Part shown: positions 49,381 to 58,301 of the stretch, in pieces | Layout: each line of letters opens with the position of its first letter | Numbering within the stretch: position 1 is the stretch's first letter | Source: PALSA-612 sp963846915 | GTDB taxonomy: Bacteria; Actinomycetota; Thermoleophilia; Gaiellales; Gaiellaceae | Assembly: GCA_963846915.1 (NCBI GenBank) | Contig: CAWJXV010000004.1 | Span: 434,001 to 498,000 of the forward strand | Length of the DNA: 64,000 bases | Direction of reading: 5' to 3' | Notes under the pieces: model-generated | Seen by the model: the letters and a program-made list of their open reading frames with translations, nothing else | Databases searched by the model: none | Told to the model about the DNA's origin: nothing | Translations under genes and position numbers: made by a program

Positions 49381-50628
49381 GTGCGCATTCTCTTCTGGCA
49401 CGGGTATCTGCTCGAAGGCACGGGGTCGAACGTCTACACGCGCGAGATCGCACGTGCGTGGGCTCGGGCAGGGCACGAGGTGGTCGTCTTCTGTCAGGAA
49501 CCGAATCCCGGGCGCTTCGATCTCGGCGGCGCCGAGGTCGTCCGACCGGAGCTGCCCGACGGACTGCTCCCGGTCTTCGTCCTCGACCGCTACGAGGGCT
49601 TCGAGCCGCAGCTCCTGCAGAACCTGACGACGGTTCAGCGCGCGCGCTACGTGGATGCGAACGCGCGGGCGCTCGAGAGCCGCCTGCCCGCCGACCTCGT
49701 GTTCGCGAACCACGTCCTCCCGGGCGGCGCGGTCGCGGCGGCTACCGGCGCACGCTACGGCGTCAAGGCACACGGCTCCGAGCTCGAGTACTCGATCCGG
49801 GGGAACGAGGAGCTCGTCGCGGAAGCGCTCGAGGCGCTCGCCGGGGCAGGCGCCGTGTTCGTCGGCTCCGCCCACATTCGCGGCGTGCTCGAAGAGGTCG
49901 TCGGCCACGTCGACCGCGTCCACCAGGTGCCGCCCGGCGTCGACGTGGACGAGTTCCGCCCGCGCGGACGGACCGAAGCGCTCGCGGCCCTGCTCGACGA
50001 ATGCCGCCGCGATTCGCCCAATCCCGGAAACCGCGAGGAGCGGCTCCCGGACGAGGGTAACGCCCGCCGGCTCGAGCGCTTCTTCGAGGGCGACCTGCCG
50101 ACCGTCGTCTACTTCGGGAAGCTCCTCTACAACAAGGGCGTCCACTTGCTCGTCGAGGCGCTGCACGGCCTCGCCGCCCGCGCCGTGATCGTCGGCTTCG
50201 GCGACTACCGGAGCCGCCTCGAAGAGCTCGCGCCGCGGCACACGCTCTTCACCGGGCCGCTCGAGCATCGGCATCTCGTGCAGTTGCTTCCGCTCGCAGA
50301 CGCGGTCGTCGTGCCGTCGATCTTCCCGGAGGCGTTCGGGATGGTCGCCGCGGAAGCCGCGGCGGCGGGCGTCCCCCCGCTCGTCGCTCGCCACTCGGGG
50401 CTGGCGGAGGTCGCGGCCCGTCTCGAGGAGGCGTATCCGGAGCGCCACCGGTCGCTCGCGGCCTTCACGAGCGGCGACTCGATCGAGCTCGCCGAGAAGC
50501 TGCACGACCTCCTCCAGCTCTCGCCGGCCGAGCGCGCGGCGCTCGGAGCCGCCGCGCGCAGGGTCGCGGAGGAGCGGTGGAGCTGGAAGAGCGTCGCCGA
50601 AGGCCTGCTCGCGCCCTTCTTGGCGTAG
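49381..50628 (+). CDS. GT4-family glycosyltransferase
   Basis: The 415-residue GT-B enzyme starts RILFWHGYLLEGTGSNVYTR, with the N-terminal nucleotide-sugar fold acceptor side, and ends with the donor side: TVVYFGKLLYNKGVHLLVEA, RAVIVGFGDYRSRLEELAPR and the EX7E motif PEAFGMVAAEAAAAGVPPLV. It contains a roughly 40-residue insert (LLDECRRDSPNPGNREERLP) before the donor domain. The acceptor is unknown. It stops 11 nt before the GCS2-type ligase gene, hinting at a shared role in a glycoside-amino acid product such as a thiol; that is speculation. Confidence 0.9.
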   Translation: MRILFWHGYLLEGTGSNVYTREIARAWARAGHEVVVFCQEPNPGRFDLGGAEVVRPELPDGLLPVFVLDRYEGFEPQLLQNLTTVQRARYVDANARALESRLPADLVFANHVLPGGAVAAATGARYGVKAHGSELEYSIRGNEELVAEALEALAGAGAVFVGSAHIRGVLEEVVGHVDRVHQVPPGVDVDEFRPRGRTEALAALLDECRRDSPNPGNREERLPDEGNARRLERFFEGDLPTVVYFGKLLYNKGVHLLVEALHGLAARAVIVGFGDYRSRLEELAPRHTLFTGPLEHRHLVQLLPLADAVVVPSIFPEAFGMVAAEAAAAGVPPLVARHSGLAEVAARLEEAYPERHRSLAAFTSGDSIELAEKLHDLLQLSPAERAALGAAARRVAEERWSWKSVAEGLLAPFLA

Positions 50629-50631
50629 CCT
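50626..50631 (+). promoter_or_regulatory. -10 box TAGCCT for the GCS2-type ligase gene
   Basis: TAGCCT, overlapping the glycosyltransferase stop, ends 8 nt before the ATG at 50640. Confidence 0.4.
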
Positions 50632-50639
50632 TTACTTCA

Positions 50640-51794
50640 ATGGGTGAAGCGCAGACCGTTCCGTGGCAGGAGCTGCTCGTGAAGGCCCGTCAGCAGTTCG
50701 ACGAGGGCGCCGATTTCACGGTTGCGGTCGAGGAGGAGTTCGCCATCCTCGACCCGGTCACGCTCGGGCTCGCCGACGGCTTCGAGGACCTCCAGGCCGC
50801 CGCTCGGGGCACCGACGTCGAGCCTCATCTCGTCGGCGAGCTGATCGCCTCCGAGGTCGAGGTGCGGACCGGCCGCTGCGGGTCGTTCGCCGAGGTCGCG
50901 GCGCGGATGGCCGAGCGGCGGCGGCAGGTCGCCGAGCTGGCCGACTCGCTCGGCTTCGCGCTCGGCTCGATCGGTACGCATCCCTGGAGCTCGTGGCGCG
51001 ACCAGCGGATCATCGACACGCCGCACTACCGCCGAAACGACGAGCTCCTCCGCTACGTCGTCTGGCGAAACAACACCTTCGGCCTCCACGTGCACGTCGG
51101 GATCGGGCGGGCCGACCGCGCCGTCGCCGTCTGCAACGGGCTGCGCACATACCTGCCCGAGCTGCTCGCGCTCTCCGCCAGCTCGCCGTTCGTTGAGGGC
51201 GTCTACACGTACCTGCACTCGGCGCGCTCCCAGATCTTCACGCGGATGTTCCCGCGCTGCGGCGTGCCTGACGCATACGACGGCTGGGACGGCTTCGAGG
51301 CGTACGTGCGCGTGCTGTACGAGACGGGCTCAATCGACGAGCACACGCAGATCTGGTGGAGCGTCCGGCCCCATCTCGCCTTCCCGACCGTGGAGATCCG
51401 CATCTGCGACGCGCAGCCGGACCTCGGCGAGGCGCAGTCGCTGGCGGCGCTCTCCTACTCGCTCGCCGCCCGGATCGCCCGTGCGCTCGACGAGGGCGAG
51501 CCCGTGCCGCTGCCGCCGAACCGGATGATCGAGGAGAACACCTGGCGGGCCATCCGCTACGGGCTCTCGGGCGAGCTGATCGACCTTCAGACCCTGCGCG
51601 TGCGGCCTGCGCGCGCTGCGCTCGAGGAGCTCGTCGAATGGGTGCTGCCGGTGGCCGAGGAGCTCGGTGCGGCGCCGTTCCTGGCCGTACCGTCGGCCAA
51701 CGCCGCCGAGCGGCAGATCGCGCGGCACACGGAGGGAGCGACGATGGAGCAGATCTACGCCGAGCAGGTGGGCGCGGGGGAGCGTGTTGGCTGA
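50640..51794 (+). CDS. GCS2-type carboxylate-amine ligase (YbdK-like)
   Basis: The 384-residue protein belongs to the glutamate-cysteine ligase 2 family: FTVAVEEEFAILDPVTLGLA, EVEVRTGRCGSFAEVAARMA, GSIGTHPWSSWRDQRIIDTP, NNTFGLHVHVGIGRADRAVA, SASSPFVEGVYTYLHSARSQ, IWWSVRPHLAFPTVEIRICD and ENTWRAIRYGLSGELID. Members join an amino acid to the gamma-carboxyl of glutamate or a similar acid, with weak GCL activity in E. coli YbdK. The true substrates here are unknown. It is coupled to a DUF1844-like gene by an 11-nt overlap. Confidence 0.9.
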   Translation: MGEAQTVPWQELLVKARQQFDEGADFTVAVEEEFAILDPVTLGLADGFEDLQAAARGTDVEPHLVGELIASEVEVRTGRCGSFAEVAARMAERRRQVAELADSLGFALGSIGTHPWSSWRDQRIIDTPHYRRNDELLRYVVWRNNTFGLHVHVGIGRADRAVAVCNGLRTYLPELLALSASSPFVEGVYTYLHSARSQIFTRMFPRCGVPDAYDGWDGFEAYVRVLYETGSIDEHTQIWWSVRPHLAFPTVEIRICDAQPDLGEAQSLAALSYSLAARIARALDEGEPVPLPPNRMIEENTWRAIRYGLSGELIDLQTLRVRPARAALEELVEWVLPVAEELGAAPFLAVPSANAAERQIARHTEGATMEQIYAEQVGAGERVG

Positions 51795-52107
51795 CCAGGG
51801 CGCCGTGCGCGAGGAGCAGCTCGAGGCCGAGCAGCTGATCAAGCAGCTCAGGGTGTCGGACCTGCTGATCGGCACGCTCGCCTCGCTCGTCCAGCTCGGC
51901 TACGCGAAGCTCGGCGAGGGGGAGGCCGATGAGGCGCGGCTCGCGATCGAGGCGCTGCGCGCGCTCCTGCCGGTGCTCGAGGGGGCCGGCGCGGAGGATG
52001 CGATCCGCGATCTTCGCCAGGCGACCGCCAACCTGCAGCTCGCGTACGCCGATTACGTCGCCAAGCAGCGTGAGACCACAGCCGACGCCCCCGAGGAGGA
52101 GACATGA
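51784..52107 (+). CDS. DUF1844-like small protein
   Basis: The 107-residue helical protein has RVSDLLIGTLASLVQLGYAK, EADEARLAIEALRALLPVLE and AIRDLRQATANLQLAYADYV. This layout of two helices with a conserved short linker resembles the DUF1844 family, though it is a weak match by eye. No membrane segment is certain. It overlaps the GCS2 gene and hands over to the cupin-TPR gene by ATGA, so three genes are translationally chained. Confidence 0.65.
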   Translation: MLADQGAVREEQLEAEQLIKQLRVSDLLIGTLASLVQLGYAKLGEGEADEARLAIEALRALLPVLEGAGAEDAIRDLRQATANLQLAYADYVAKQRETTADAPEEET

Positions 52108-52745
52108 CAGAAAAGCGTTACGAGGCGATCACGCTCGCCGAGATCGAGGATCCGACCGGCTGGGCGCCCCTTCGCAAGCGGCTCGGCGTCGAGTCGTTCG
52201 GCGTCAACGCGTGGACGGCGCACGCCGCCGGTGATCGCATCATCCCGGAGCACGACGAAACGCCGTCCGGCCACGAGGAGCTCTACGTGGTCACGGCCGG
52301 CCACGCCTCGTTCACCGTCAACGGGGAGGACGTCGACGCGCCCGCCGGGACGGTCGTCTTCGTCCGCGATCCCGAGGTTCAGCGCGGCGCCAGCGCGCGC
52401 GAGGCCGGCACGACCGTCCTCGCCGTCGGCGGCCGACCCGGCGACGTCTACCAGCCGCGGGCGTGGGAGGTCAACGCACAGATGCCGGCGCTCTTCGACA
52501 GTGGCGAGCACGAAAAGGCGAAGGAGGTGCTCACCAAGGCCCTCGGCAAGTACGAGGACAACTCCGGCATCCTCTACAACCTCGCGTGCGCGGAGGCCCT
52601 GATGGGCAACGCCGACGAGGCGATCGAGCACCTCAAGGCCGCCCTCGAGGGGCACCCCGCCTACGCGGAGAGCGCCCGCGAGGATCCGGACTTCGAGCTG
52701 ATCCGCTCCGATCCGCGGTTCGGCGAGCTGGTCGGCGCGCCGTGA
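52104..52745 (+). CDS. Cupin-TPR protein
   Basis: The 213-residue protein combines a cupin barrel in the first half (IIPEHDETPSGHEELYVVTA, GHASFTVNGEDVDAPAGTVV, FVRDPEVQRGA) with one or two TPR-like repeats in the second (SGEHEKAKEVLTKALGKYED, SGILYNLACAEALMGNADEA, IEHLKAALEGHPAYAESARE). It has the H-D-E-H-type cupin motif in variant form (PEHDETPSGHEE). It may bind a small ligand and a protein partner. It is the last gene of the GCS2-led chain. Confidence 0.78.
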   Translation: MTEKRYEAITLAEIEDPTGWAPLRKRLGVESFGVNAWTAHAAGDRIIPEHDETPSGHEELYVVTAGHASFTVNGEDVDAPAGTVVFVRDPEVQRGASAREAGTTVLAVGGRPGDVYQPRAWEVNAQMPALFDSGEHEKAKEVLTKALGKYEDNSGILYNLACAEALMGNADEAIEHLKAALEGHPAYAESAREDPDFELIRSDPRFGELVGAP

Positions 52746-52759
52746 GCATCGGCCGACCC

Positions 52760-52995
52760 CGGAGGGCCTCGCGAAGGGGACGCCTGTCGTCCCGACACCG
52801 GTCACCACCCTGCACGGGCTCCGCGACGTCCAGCCCTATCTCTACTGGTCGTGCGCGGCGAGAACCGTCCAGGGCCCGTGCGTGGGCGAGCCGGTGCCGA
52901 ACCAGGAGTGGAGCTTCTCCTTCGGCAACGGCTTCAAGGGCACCGACCTGCTCCAGAACGAGCTCTACGTGATGGTCGACTACCCGGGGCGGTAG
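52760..52995 (+). pseudogene. C-terminal remnant of a DUF1566/Lcl-like secreted protein
   Basis: An open frame without a start codon encodes TPVTTLHGLRDVQPYLYWSC, then VPNQEWSFSFGNGFKGTDLL and QNELYVMVDYPGR, stop TAG at 52993-52995. The YWS ... F-F-N-G ... Y-V pattern is like the end of DUF1566 (Lcl) domains, but this is only a resemblance. The frame is open through the end of the cupin-TPR gene, and no other part of the domain is present. I read it as decayed. Confidence 0.4.
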
Positions 52996-53030
52996 CTCAG
53001 TCGGTCCACCAGGCTCAGTCGGCCCACCAT
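52995..53030. repeat. 18-bp tandem duplication at the end of the cupin gene
   Basis: GCTCAGTCGGTCCACCAG at 52995-53012 is followed by GCTCAGTCGGCCCACCAT at 53013-53030, two differences. On the minus strand it repeats the last codons and the stop of the cupin gene (WWAD-stop, then WWTD-stop). Confidence 0.8.
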
Positions 53031-53407
53031 CCTGGCACGGTCTCTCCGTCGTTCTCCTCGGAGATCGGCGCGCCGAACGCGAGCACCTCGAGACCGTCGG
53101 GTCCCGCCTCGAAGTTGCGCATGACCTGCGGTGGGACGCGGATCACGTCCCACTGGCGGACGTCGACGATGTCGTCGTCGAGCTTCACGCGGCCGCCGCC
53201 GGCGACCACCACGTACAGCTCTTCCTGACGGGAGTGCCTGTGGCCGAACGGTGTCCGGAAGCCCGGCGCGAGCCGCTCCAGGCCGACGGCTCCGATCTCG
53301 CAGTCGAGCTCCTTCTTCGGGAAGTGGGCCTCGAGCCCGGACTGCAGTCCGAACTTCGGCGCGAAGTCCTCGCTCTCGCGGATGTTGACGATCGTGTAGT
53401 CGCTCAT
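53015..53407 (-). CDS. Cupin-domain protein
   Basis: The 130-residue protein is a single cupin: GLERLAPGFRTPFGHRHSRQ, EELYVVVAGGGRVKLDDDIV and DVRQWDVIRVPPQVMRNFEA. It has the G-x5-H-x-H-x3-E-type metal motif, so it probably binds a metal. The N-terminal part (SDYTIVNIRESEDFAPKFGL) is typical of small cupins that act on acids or signal ligands. Function unknown. It diverges from the MTAP gene, with a 36-bp gap between the two starts. Confidence 0.85.
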   Translation of the reverse strand: MSDYTIVNIRESEDFAPKFGLQSGLEAHFPKKELDCEIGAVGLERLAPGFRTPFGHRHSRQEELYVVVAGGGRVKLDDDIVDVRQWDVIRVPPQVMRNFEAGPDGLEVLAFGAPISEENDGETVPGWWAD

Positions 53408-53429
53408 TCCCAGATTCTGCCAGCGCCGT

Positions 53430-53435
53430 TAGGGT
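53430..53435 (+). promoter_or_regulatory. -10 box TAGGGT for the MTA phosphorylase-type gene
   Basis: TAGGGT ends 8 nt before the ATG at 53444. Confidence 0.45.
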
Positions 53436-53443
53436 CAGCCGGG

Positions 53444-54232
53444 ATGACGCAGGCGGAGATCGGAGTCTTCGGAGGCTCGGGCTTCTACTCGTTCCTCGAG
53501 GACGTCGAGGAGGTCGAGGTCGACACGCCGTTCGGCAAACCGTCGGCGCCGCTCACGATCGGCGAGGTCGGCGGCCGCCGGGTCGCCTTCCTGCCGCGGC
53601 ACGGCCGAGGTCACGAGCTGCCGCCGGCGCAGATCCCCTACCGCGCGAATGTCTGGGCGATGCGCGAGGTGGGCGTGCGGCGGATCATCGGGCCCTGCGC
53701 CTCGGGTGCGCTGCAGGCGGATCTCCGGCTCGGCGAGTTCGTCGTCTGCGACCAGTTCGTCGACCGGACGACGGGCCGGGCGGACACGTTCTACGAGGGC
53801 GATCCCGTCACTCACGTGTCGGCGGCCGACCCGTACTGCCCCGACCTGCGGCGGCTGCTCGTCGACACGGCCGGCGAGCTCGACATCCCCGTCCGCGACG
53901 GCGGCACCGTGGTCGTCATCCAGGGGCCGCGCTTCTCGACCCGGGCCGAGTCGCGGTGGTTCCAGCAGATGGGCTGGGAGATGATCAACATGACCGCTTA
54001 TCCCGAGGGGTTCCTGGCCCGCGAGCTCGAGCTCTGCTACGCGAACATCTCGATGGTCACCGACCACGACGTGGGCGTCGAGAGCGCCGAGCCTGTGTCG
54101 CACGAGGCCGTGATCCGCGTGTTCACGGAGAACAACGAGCGGCTGCGCGAGCTTCTTTTCGCGGTCATCCCGAAGATCGGTCCGCAGCCGCAGGACGCGT
54201 GTGCCACGGCCCTGCGGGACGCACGTGGTTAG
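53444..54232 (+). CDS. mtnP: 5'-methylthioadenosine phosphorylase / purine nucleoside phosphorylase family
   Basis: The 262-residue enzyme matches the trimeric MTAP/PNP-II group: EIGVFGGSGFYSFLEDVEEV (phosphate-binding GGSG), VAFLPRHGRGHELPPAQIPY, RIIGPCASGALQADLRLGEF, VCDQFVDRTTGRADTFYEGD, VVIQGPRFSTRAESRWFQQM and MINMTAYPEGFLARELELCY. The NMTAYPE region (where PNPs have N-M-T) and H of RHGRGH are present. It releases adenine or a purine from methylthioadenosine-like nucleosides. The split between MTA and 6-oxopurine nucleosides cannot be settled here. Confidence 0.92.
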   Translation: MTQAEIGVFGGSGFYSFLEDVEEVEVDTPFGKPSAPLTIGEVGGRRVAFLPRHGRGHELPPAQIPYRANVWAMREVGVRRIIGPCASGALQADLRLGEFVVCDQFVDRTTGRADTFYEGDPVTHVSAADPYCPDLRRLLVDTAGELDIPVRDGGTVVVIQGPRFSTRAESRWFQQMGWEMINMTAYPEGFLARELELCYANISMVTDHDVGVESAEPVSHEAVIRVFTENNERLRELLFAVIPKIGPQPQDACATALRDARG

Positions 54233-54316
54233 CCGCGGGCGATGGGGAGATCGTGATACTTTTCCCCGCGCGCCGAGGGCTCTCGGCGCTGACTTTGTGA
54301 GGGCTCCGGAGGGGCG

Positions 54317-56371
54317 ATGAACTGGATCAACGAACACGCGGTTCTGATCGCGCTCGTTTGTTCGTGCGTGGCGATCGCATACGGCATCTATCTGACGTTC
54401 TGGCTGCTGAAGCTGTCTCCCGGCAACGAGCGCATGCAGGAGATCTCGCGCGCCGTCCAGGAGGGCGCGGCCGCGTACCTGAAGAAGCAGTACACGACCA
54501 TCGCCGTCGTCGCGATCGTGCCGTTCCTCCTGATCGGCCTCTACAACGAGCTCGGCTGGGGGACGGCGGTCGGATTCCTGATCGGCGCCACGCTGTCGGC
54601 AGCCGCGGGCTTCATCGGCATGAACGTGGCAGTCCGGTCGAACGCACGCACCGCCGAAGCGGCTCGCGGCGGGCTCGGGCCTGCGCTCAACGTCGCCTTC
54701 CGTGCCGGATCGGTCACCGGGCTGCTCGTCGTCGGCCTGGCGCTGTTCGGCGTCGCCGGCTACTACTGGGTGCTCACCGACTGGGTCAACCACTCGCCCG
54801 AGTCGGCCGTCCGAGACCTGATCGGACTCGCCTTCGGCGGTTCGCTGATCTCGGTCTTCGCACGACTCGGCGGCGGCATCTACACGAAGGCCGCCGACGT
54901 CGGTGCCGATCTGGTCGGGAAGATCGAGGCGGGCATTCCCGAGGACGACCCTCGCAACCCGGCCGTGATCGCGGACAACGTCGGCGACAACGTCGGCGAC
55001 TGCGCCGGCATGGCCGCCGACCTGTTCGAGACCTATGCAGTCACCGCGGTCGCGGTGATGCTGCTCGGGACGAACCCCGACTTCGCAACTCTCGGCGACA
55101 GGCTCTACCTCTATCCGCTCGCGCTCGGCGGCGTCTCGATCCTCGCCTCCGTGGTCGGAACCTTCTTCGCGCGGCTCGGAGGCGGGCCGAACGCCGTGAT
55201 CAACGCGCTCTACAAGGCCGTGCTCGTCGCCACCGGGCTCTCCGCGCTCCTCTTCATCCCGGTGACGATGGCCTTCGACACCGCAAAATTCAGCTTCGCG
55301 AACCTGTACGGCTCGGCGCTGATCGGGCTCGGCGTCACGTTCGGGCTCGTCGCGATCACCGAGTACTACACGGGGAGCCGCTGGTCACCGGTGAAGCGGA
55401 TCGCCGAGGCCTCCCAGACCGGGCACGCGACCAACATCATCGCCGGCCTCGCCTACGGCATGCAGGCGACGGCGCTGCCCGTCGTGCTGATCGTGGTCGG
55501 GATCATGGGCTCGTACTACGCCGCCGGGCAGAGCCTCTACGGCGTGGGCGTCGCCGTCATGGCGCAGCTCTCCATGACCGGCCTGATCGTCGCCCTCGAC
55601 GCGTACGGCCCCGTCACGGACAACGCCGGCGGCATCGCCGAGATGGCCGACCTGCCGGAATCGGTGCGCAACGTCACCGATCCGCTCGACGCCGTCGGGA
55701 ACACGACGAAGGCGGTCACGAAGGGCTACGCGATCGGCTCGGCCGGCCTGGCCGCGCTGATCCTGTTCCACGAGTACACGACCCGGCTCAACGCGAAGGG
55801 GCTGCACGCCGCGTTCAGCCTGTCCGACCCCTGGGTGATCAGCGGCCTGTTCATCGGCGGGCTGATGCCGTTCCTGTTCGCGTCGCTCGCGATGATCGCG
55901 GTCGGCCGCGTGGGCGGCGAGGTCGTGGTCGAGGTGCGCCGCCAGTTCCAGGAGGACCCGGGGATCATGGCAGGCACGTCGCGGCCGGACTACTCGCGCG
56001 CGGTCGGGATCGTCACCGGCTCGGCGATCAAGGGGATGATGCTCCCCGCAGCCATCCCGATTCTGATTCCGATCGTCGTCGGCATCATCAACGAGAAGGC
56101 GCTCGGGGGACTCCTGATCGGGACGATCGTGACCGGGATCTTCCTCGCCATCGCGATGACTTCGGGCGGCGGCGCCTGGGACAACGCGAAGAAGCTGATC
56201 GAGGACGGTCTCTACGGCGGCAAGGGCTCCGAGGCCCACGCCGCTGCGGTCACCGGGGACACGGTCGGCGACCCGTACAAGGACACGGCCGGGCCGGCGA
56301 TCAACCCGATGATCAAGATCGCGAACATCGTCGCCATCCTGATCATCCCGATCATCGTCTCGATCCACTAA
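54317..56371 (+). CDS. hppA: Membrane-bound proton-translocating pyrophosphatase (K+-independent type)
   Basis: The 684-residue protein has about 16 membrane segments and the full M-PPase active site: GGGIYTKAADVGADLVGKIE, DDPRNPAVIADNVGDNVGDC and the C-terminal DNAKKLIEDG ... GDTVGDPYKDTAGPAINPMI. At the key position the sequence is VGNTTKAVTKGYAIGSAGLA: Lys, with Thr three residues on, marks the K+-independent H+-pumping class. It couples cytosolic pyrophosphate hydrolysis to proton export. GGAGGGG precedes the ATG. The APC-USP genes follow 25 nt later. Confidence 0.97.
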   Translation: MNWINEHAVLIALVCSCVAIAYGIYLTFWLLKLSPGNERMQEISRAVQEGAAAYLKKQYTTIAVVAIVPFLLIGLYNELGWGTAVGFLIGATLSAAAGFIGMNVAVRSNARTAEAARGGLGPALNVAFRAGSVTGLLVVGLALFGVAGYYWVLTDWVNHSPESAVRDLIGLAFGGSLISVFARLGGGIYTKAADVGADLVGKIEAGIPEDDPRNPAVIADNVGDNVGDCAGMAADLFETYAVTAVAVMLLGTNPDFATLGDRLYLYPLALGGVSILASVVGTFFARLGGGPNAVINALYKAVLVATGLSALLFIPVTMAFDTAKFSFANLYGSALIGLGVTFGLVAITEYYTGSRWSPVKRIAEASQTGHATNIIAGLAYGMQATALPVVLIVVGIMGSYYAAGQSLYGVGVAVMAQLSMTGLIVALDAYGPVTDNAGGIAEMADLPESVRNVTDPLDAVGNTTKAVTKGYAIGSAGLAALILFHEYTTRLNAKGLHAAFSLSDPWVISGLFIGGLMPFLFASLAMIAVGRVGGEVVVEVRRQFQEDPGIMAGTSRPDYSRAVGIVTGSAIKGMMLPAAIPILIPIVVGIINEKALGGLLIGTIVTGIFLAIAMTSGGGAWDNAKKLIEDGLYGGKGSEAHAAAVTGDTVGDPYKDTAGPAINPMIKIANIVAILIIPIIVSIH

Positions 56372-56384
56372 CGGTCGGGAGGTC

Positions 56385-56390
56385 TAGAGT
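56385..56390 (+). promoter_or_regulatory. Leaderless-type -10 box TAGAGT for the first APC-USP gene
   Basis: TAGAGT ends 6 nt before the ATG at 56397. Confidence 0.5.
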
Positions 56391-56396
56391 CCCGCC

Positions 56397-58301
56397 ATGC
56401 CGCGACGGCGCAGGCGGGAGCAGAGCCTCGAGCGCGTGCTCGGGACACCGGCGCTGTTCGCCACCGCCTACGGCAACGTCGGCTCGTCGATCTACTACGC
56501 GCTCGGCCTGACCGCCGTCTACGCTCTCGGGCTGACGCCGGTCGTCTTCGTCGTCGCCGGCGTCATCTTCGCCGCCACCGCCGCGACCTACGCCGAGGGA
56601 ACGGTGCGCTACCCGGAGGCCGGCGGCTCCTCCAGCTTCGCGCGGCACGCCTTCAACGAGGTGGTCTCCTTCGGCGCCGGCTGGTCGCAGATGCTCGTCT
56701 ACATCGTCACCGTCGCCACGTCGGCGTTCTTCGTTCCCCACTACCTGTCGATCTTCTGGGCCCCGCTCGACCGGAACCCCTGGGACATCGTCGGCGGGAT
56801 CGTCGTCATCGTCGTGCTCGTCGTCCTGAACATCGTCGGAGTCCAGGAGGCGACACGCGTGAGCGTCGTGCTCGCGGTCATCGACTTCGCGACGCAGATC
56901 TTCCTCGTCATCCTCGGCTTCGTCCTCGTCCTCAGCCCGCACGTCCTCGTCGCCAACGTGCACTGGGGCGTCGCGCCGACATGGGCGAACCTGGCGATCG
57001 CGATCCCGGTGGCGATGCTCGCCTACACGGGGGTGGAGACCGTCTCCAACCTGGCCGAGGAGGCCCGCGACCCGTCGCGCAGCGTGCCTGCTGCGTACAA
57101 GCTCGTGGCAGGCGCCGTCTTCGCCATCTACTTCACGTTGCCGCTCGTCGCGCTGTCCGCGATGCCGGTGACCCGCTACAAGGGCGGCTGGTCGACCGAG
57201 CTCGCCCGTGGGCCGGAGGAGGGCGGCCACGCGAACGACCCGGTGCTCGGCATCGTCGACAACCTCGGCCTGCACGGATCGACGCTGCATTTGCTGCAGA
57301 TCTACGTCGGCCTGCTCGCGGCGACGATCCTGTTCATCGCCACCAACGCGGGCGTGATCGGCGCCTCGCGCGTCACCTACTCGATGGCGACCTACCGGCA
57401 GATCCCGGAGATCTTCCGGCGCCTGCACCCGACGTTCAAGACGCCGTGGCTGTCGATCGTGATCTTCGCCGGGATCGCGCCGATCTGCGTCATCCTGCCC
57501 GGGAGCGTGACGTTCGTCGGGACGCTGTACTCGTTCGGAGCCACGCTCTCGTTCACGGTCGCGCACGCGTCGATCGTCGCGCTGCGGCGCAAGGCCAAGG
57601 ACGGGGACGAGGACATCCTCTACCGCGCGAAGCCGAACCTGCGCGTCGGCGGCGTCGACTGGCCGCTCTTCGCCATCCTCGGCGGCGTCGCGACGGGCGT
57701 CTCCTTCCTCGTCATCCTCGTCCAGAACCCGACCACGCGCTGGGTCGGCGTCGGCTGGATCGCCACCGGCTTCGTCGGCTACGCGATCTACCGGCGCCGC
57801 TTCGTCCACGTCTCGATGACGGAGACGGTCAAGGCGCCGCCGCTCCTCGGACCGGCGCTCGCGCTCGAGTACCGGATGATCCTCTCGCCGGTCGTCGACA
57901 GCCCGCAGTCGCGCGAGGCGCTCCACCTCGCCGCCCGGCTCGCGGCGGAACGCCGCTCGGCAATCGTCGCCATGCGCGTGCTCGTCGTGCCGATGGACCT
58001 GCCGCTCGACGTGGAGTTGCCGGAGCAGGAGAAGCTCGCAGACAGGCTGCTCGACGAGGCGCACGACATCGGCGAGCTGTACGGCGTCCGCGTGATCGAG
58101 CGGGTCTCCCGTGCGCGCCATGCGGGGCGCGAGATCGTCGAGGAGGCCGCGCGCCGGAACGCGGAGATCATCGTCATGGGCGCGCCGAGGCTGCCGCACC
58201 GGACGCGCCGGAGCGCGATCTTCGGCAAGACGGTCGACTACGTGCTGAAGAACGCGGAGTGCCGCGTGATGGTCGGCGCCGGTCGCCGGGCCGCGGCGTG
58301 A
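56397..58301 (+). CDS. APC-superfamily transporter fused to a C-terminal UspA domain (copy 1)
   Basis: The 634-residue protein begins RVLGTPALFATAYGNVGSSI, the APC-superfamily entry with helix-break GNVGSS. It has about 12 membrane segments up to residue 475 (for example YAEGTVRYPEAGGSSSFARH, MLAYTGVETVSNLAEEARDP). A cytosolic UspA-like domain follows (LEYRMILSPVVDSPQSREAL, LHLAARLAAERRSAIVAMRV, AEIIVMGAPRLPHRTRRSAI). APC-USP proteins include amino-acid permeases and the KimA-type K+ transporters, so the substrate is open. Neighbouring TrkA genes favour K+. It is followed by a coupled small membrane gene. Confidence 0.9.
   Translation: MPRRRRREQSLERVLGTPALFATAYGNVGSSIYYALGLTAVYALGLTPVVFVVAGVIFAATAATYAEGTVRYPEAGGSSSFARHAFNEVVSFGAGWSQMLVYIVTVATSAFFVPHYLSIFWAPLDRNPWDIVGGIVVIVVLVVLNIVGVQEATRVSVVLAVIDFATQIFLVILGFVLVLSPHVLVANVHWGVAPTWANLAIAIPVAMLAYTGVETVSNLAEEARDPSRSVPAAYKLVAGAVFAIYFTLPLVALSAMPVTRYKGGWSTELARGPEEGGHANDPVLGIVDNLGLHGSTLHLLQIYVGLLAATILFIATNAGVIGASRVTYSMATYRQIPEIFRRLHPTFKTPWLSIVIFAGIAPICVILPGSVTFVGTLYSFGATLSFTVAHASIVALRRKAKDGDEDILYRAKPNLRVGGVDWPLFAILGGVATGVSFLVILVQNPTTRWVGVGWIATGFVGYAIYRRRFVHVSMTETVKAPPLLGPALALEYRMILSPVVDSPQSREALHLAARLAAERRSAIVAMRVLVVPMDLPLDVELPEQEKLADRLLDEAHDIGELYGVRVIERVSRARHAGREIVEEAARRNAEIIVMGAPRLPHRTRRSAIFGKTVDYVLKNAECRVMVGAGRRAAA

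Noticed and set aside
52986..53005. tRNA-like 5' end (GGGGCGGTAGCTCAGTCGGT)
   Set aside because: The rest of the cloverleaf is missing; the sequence after it is a repeat of the cupin gene end. It also includes the stop codon of the DUF1566-like remnant.
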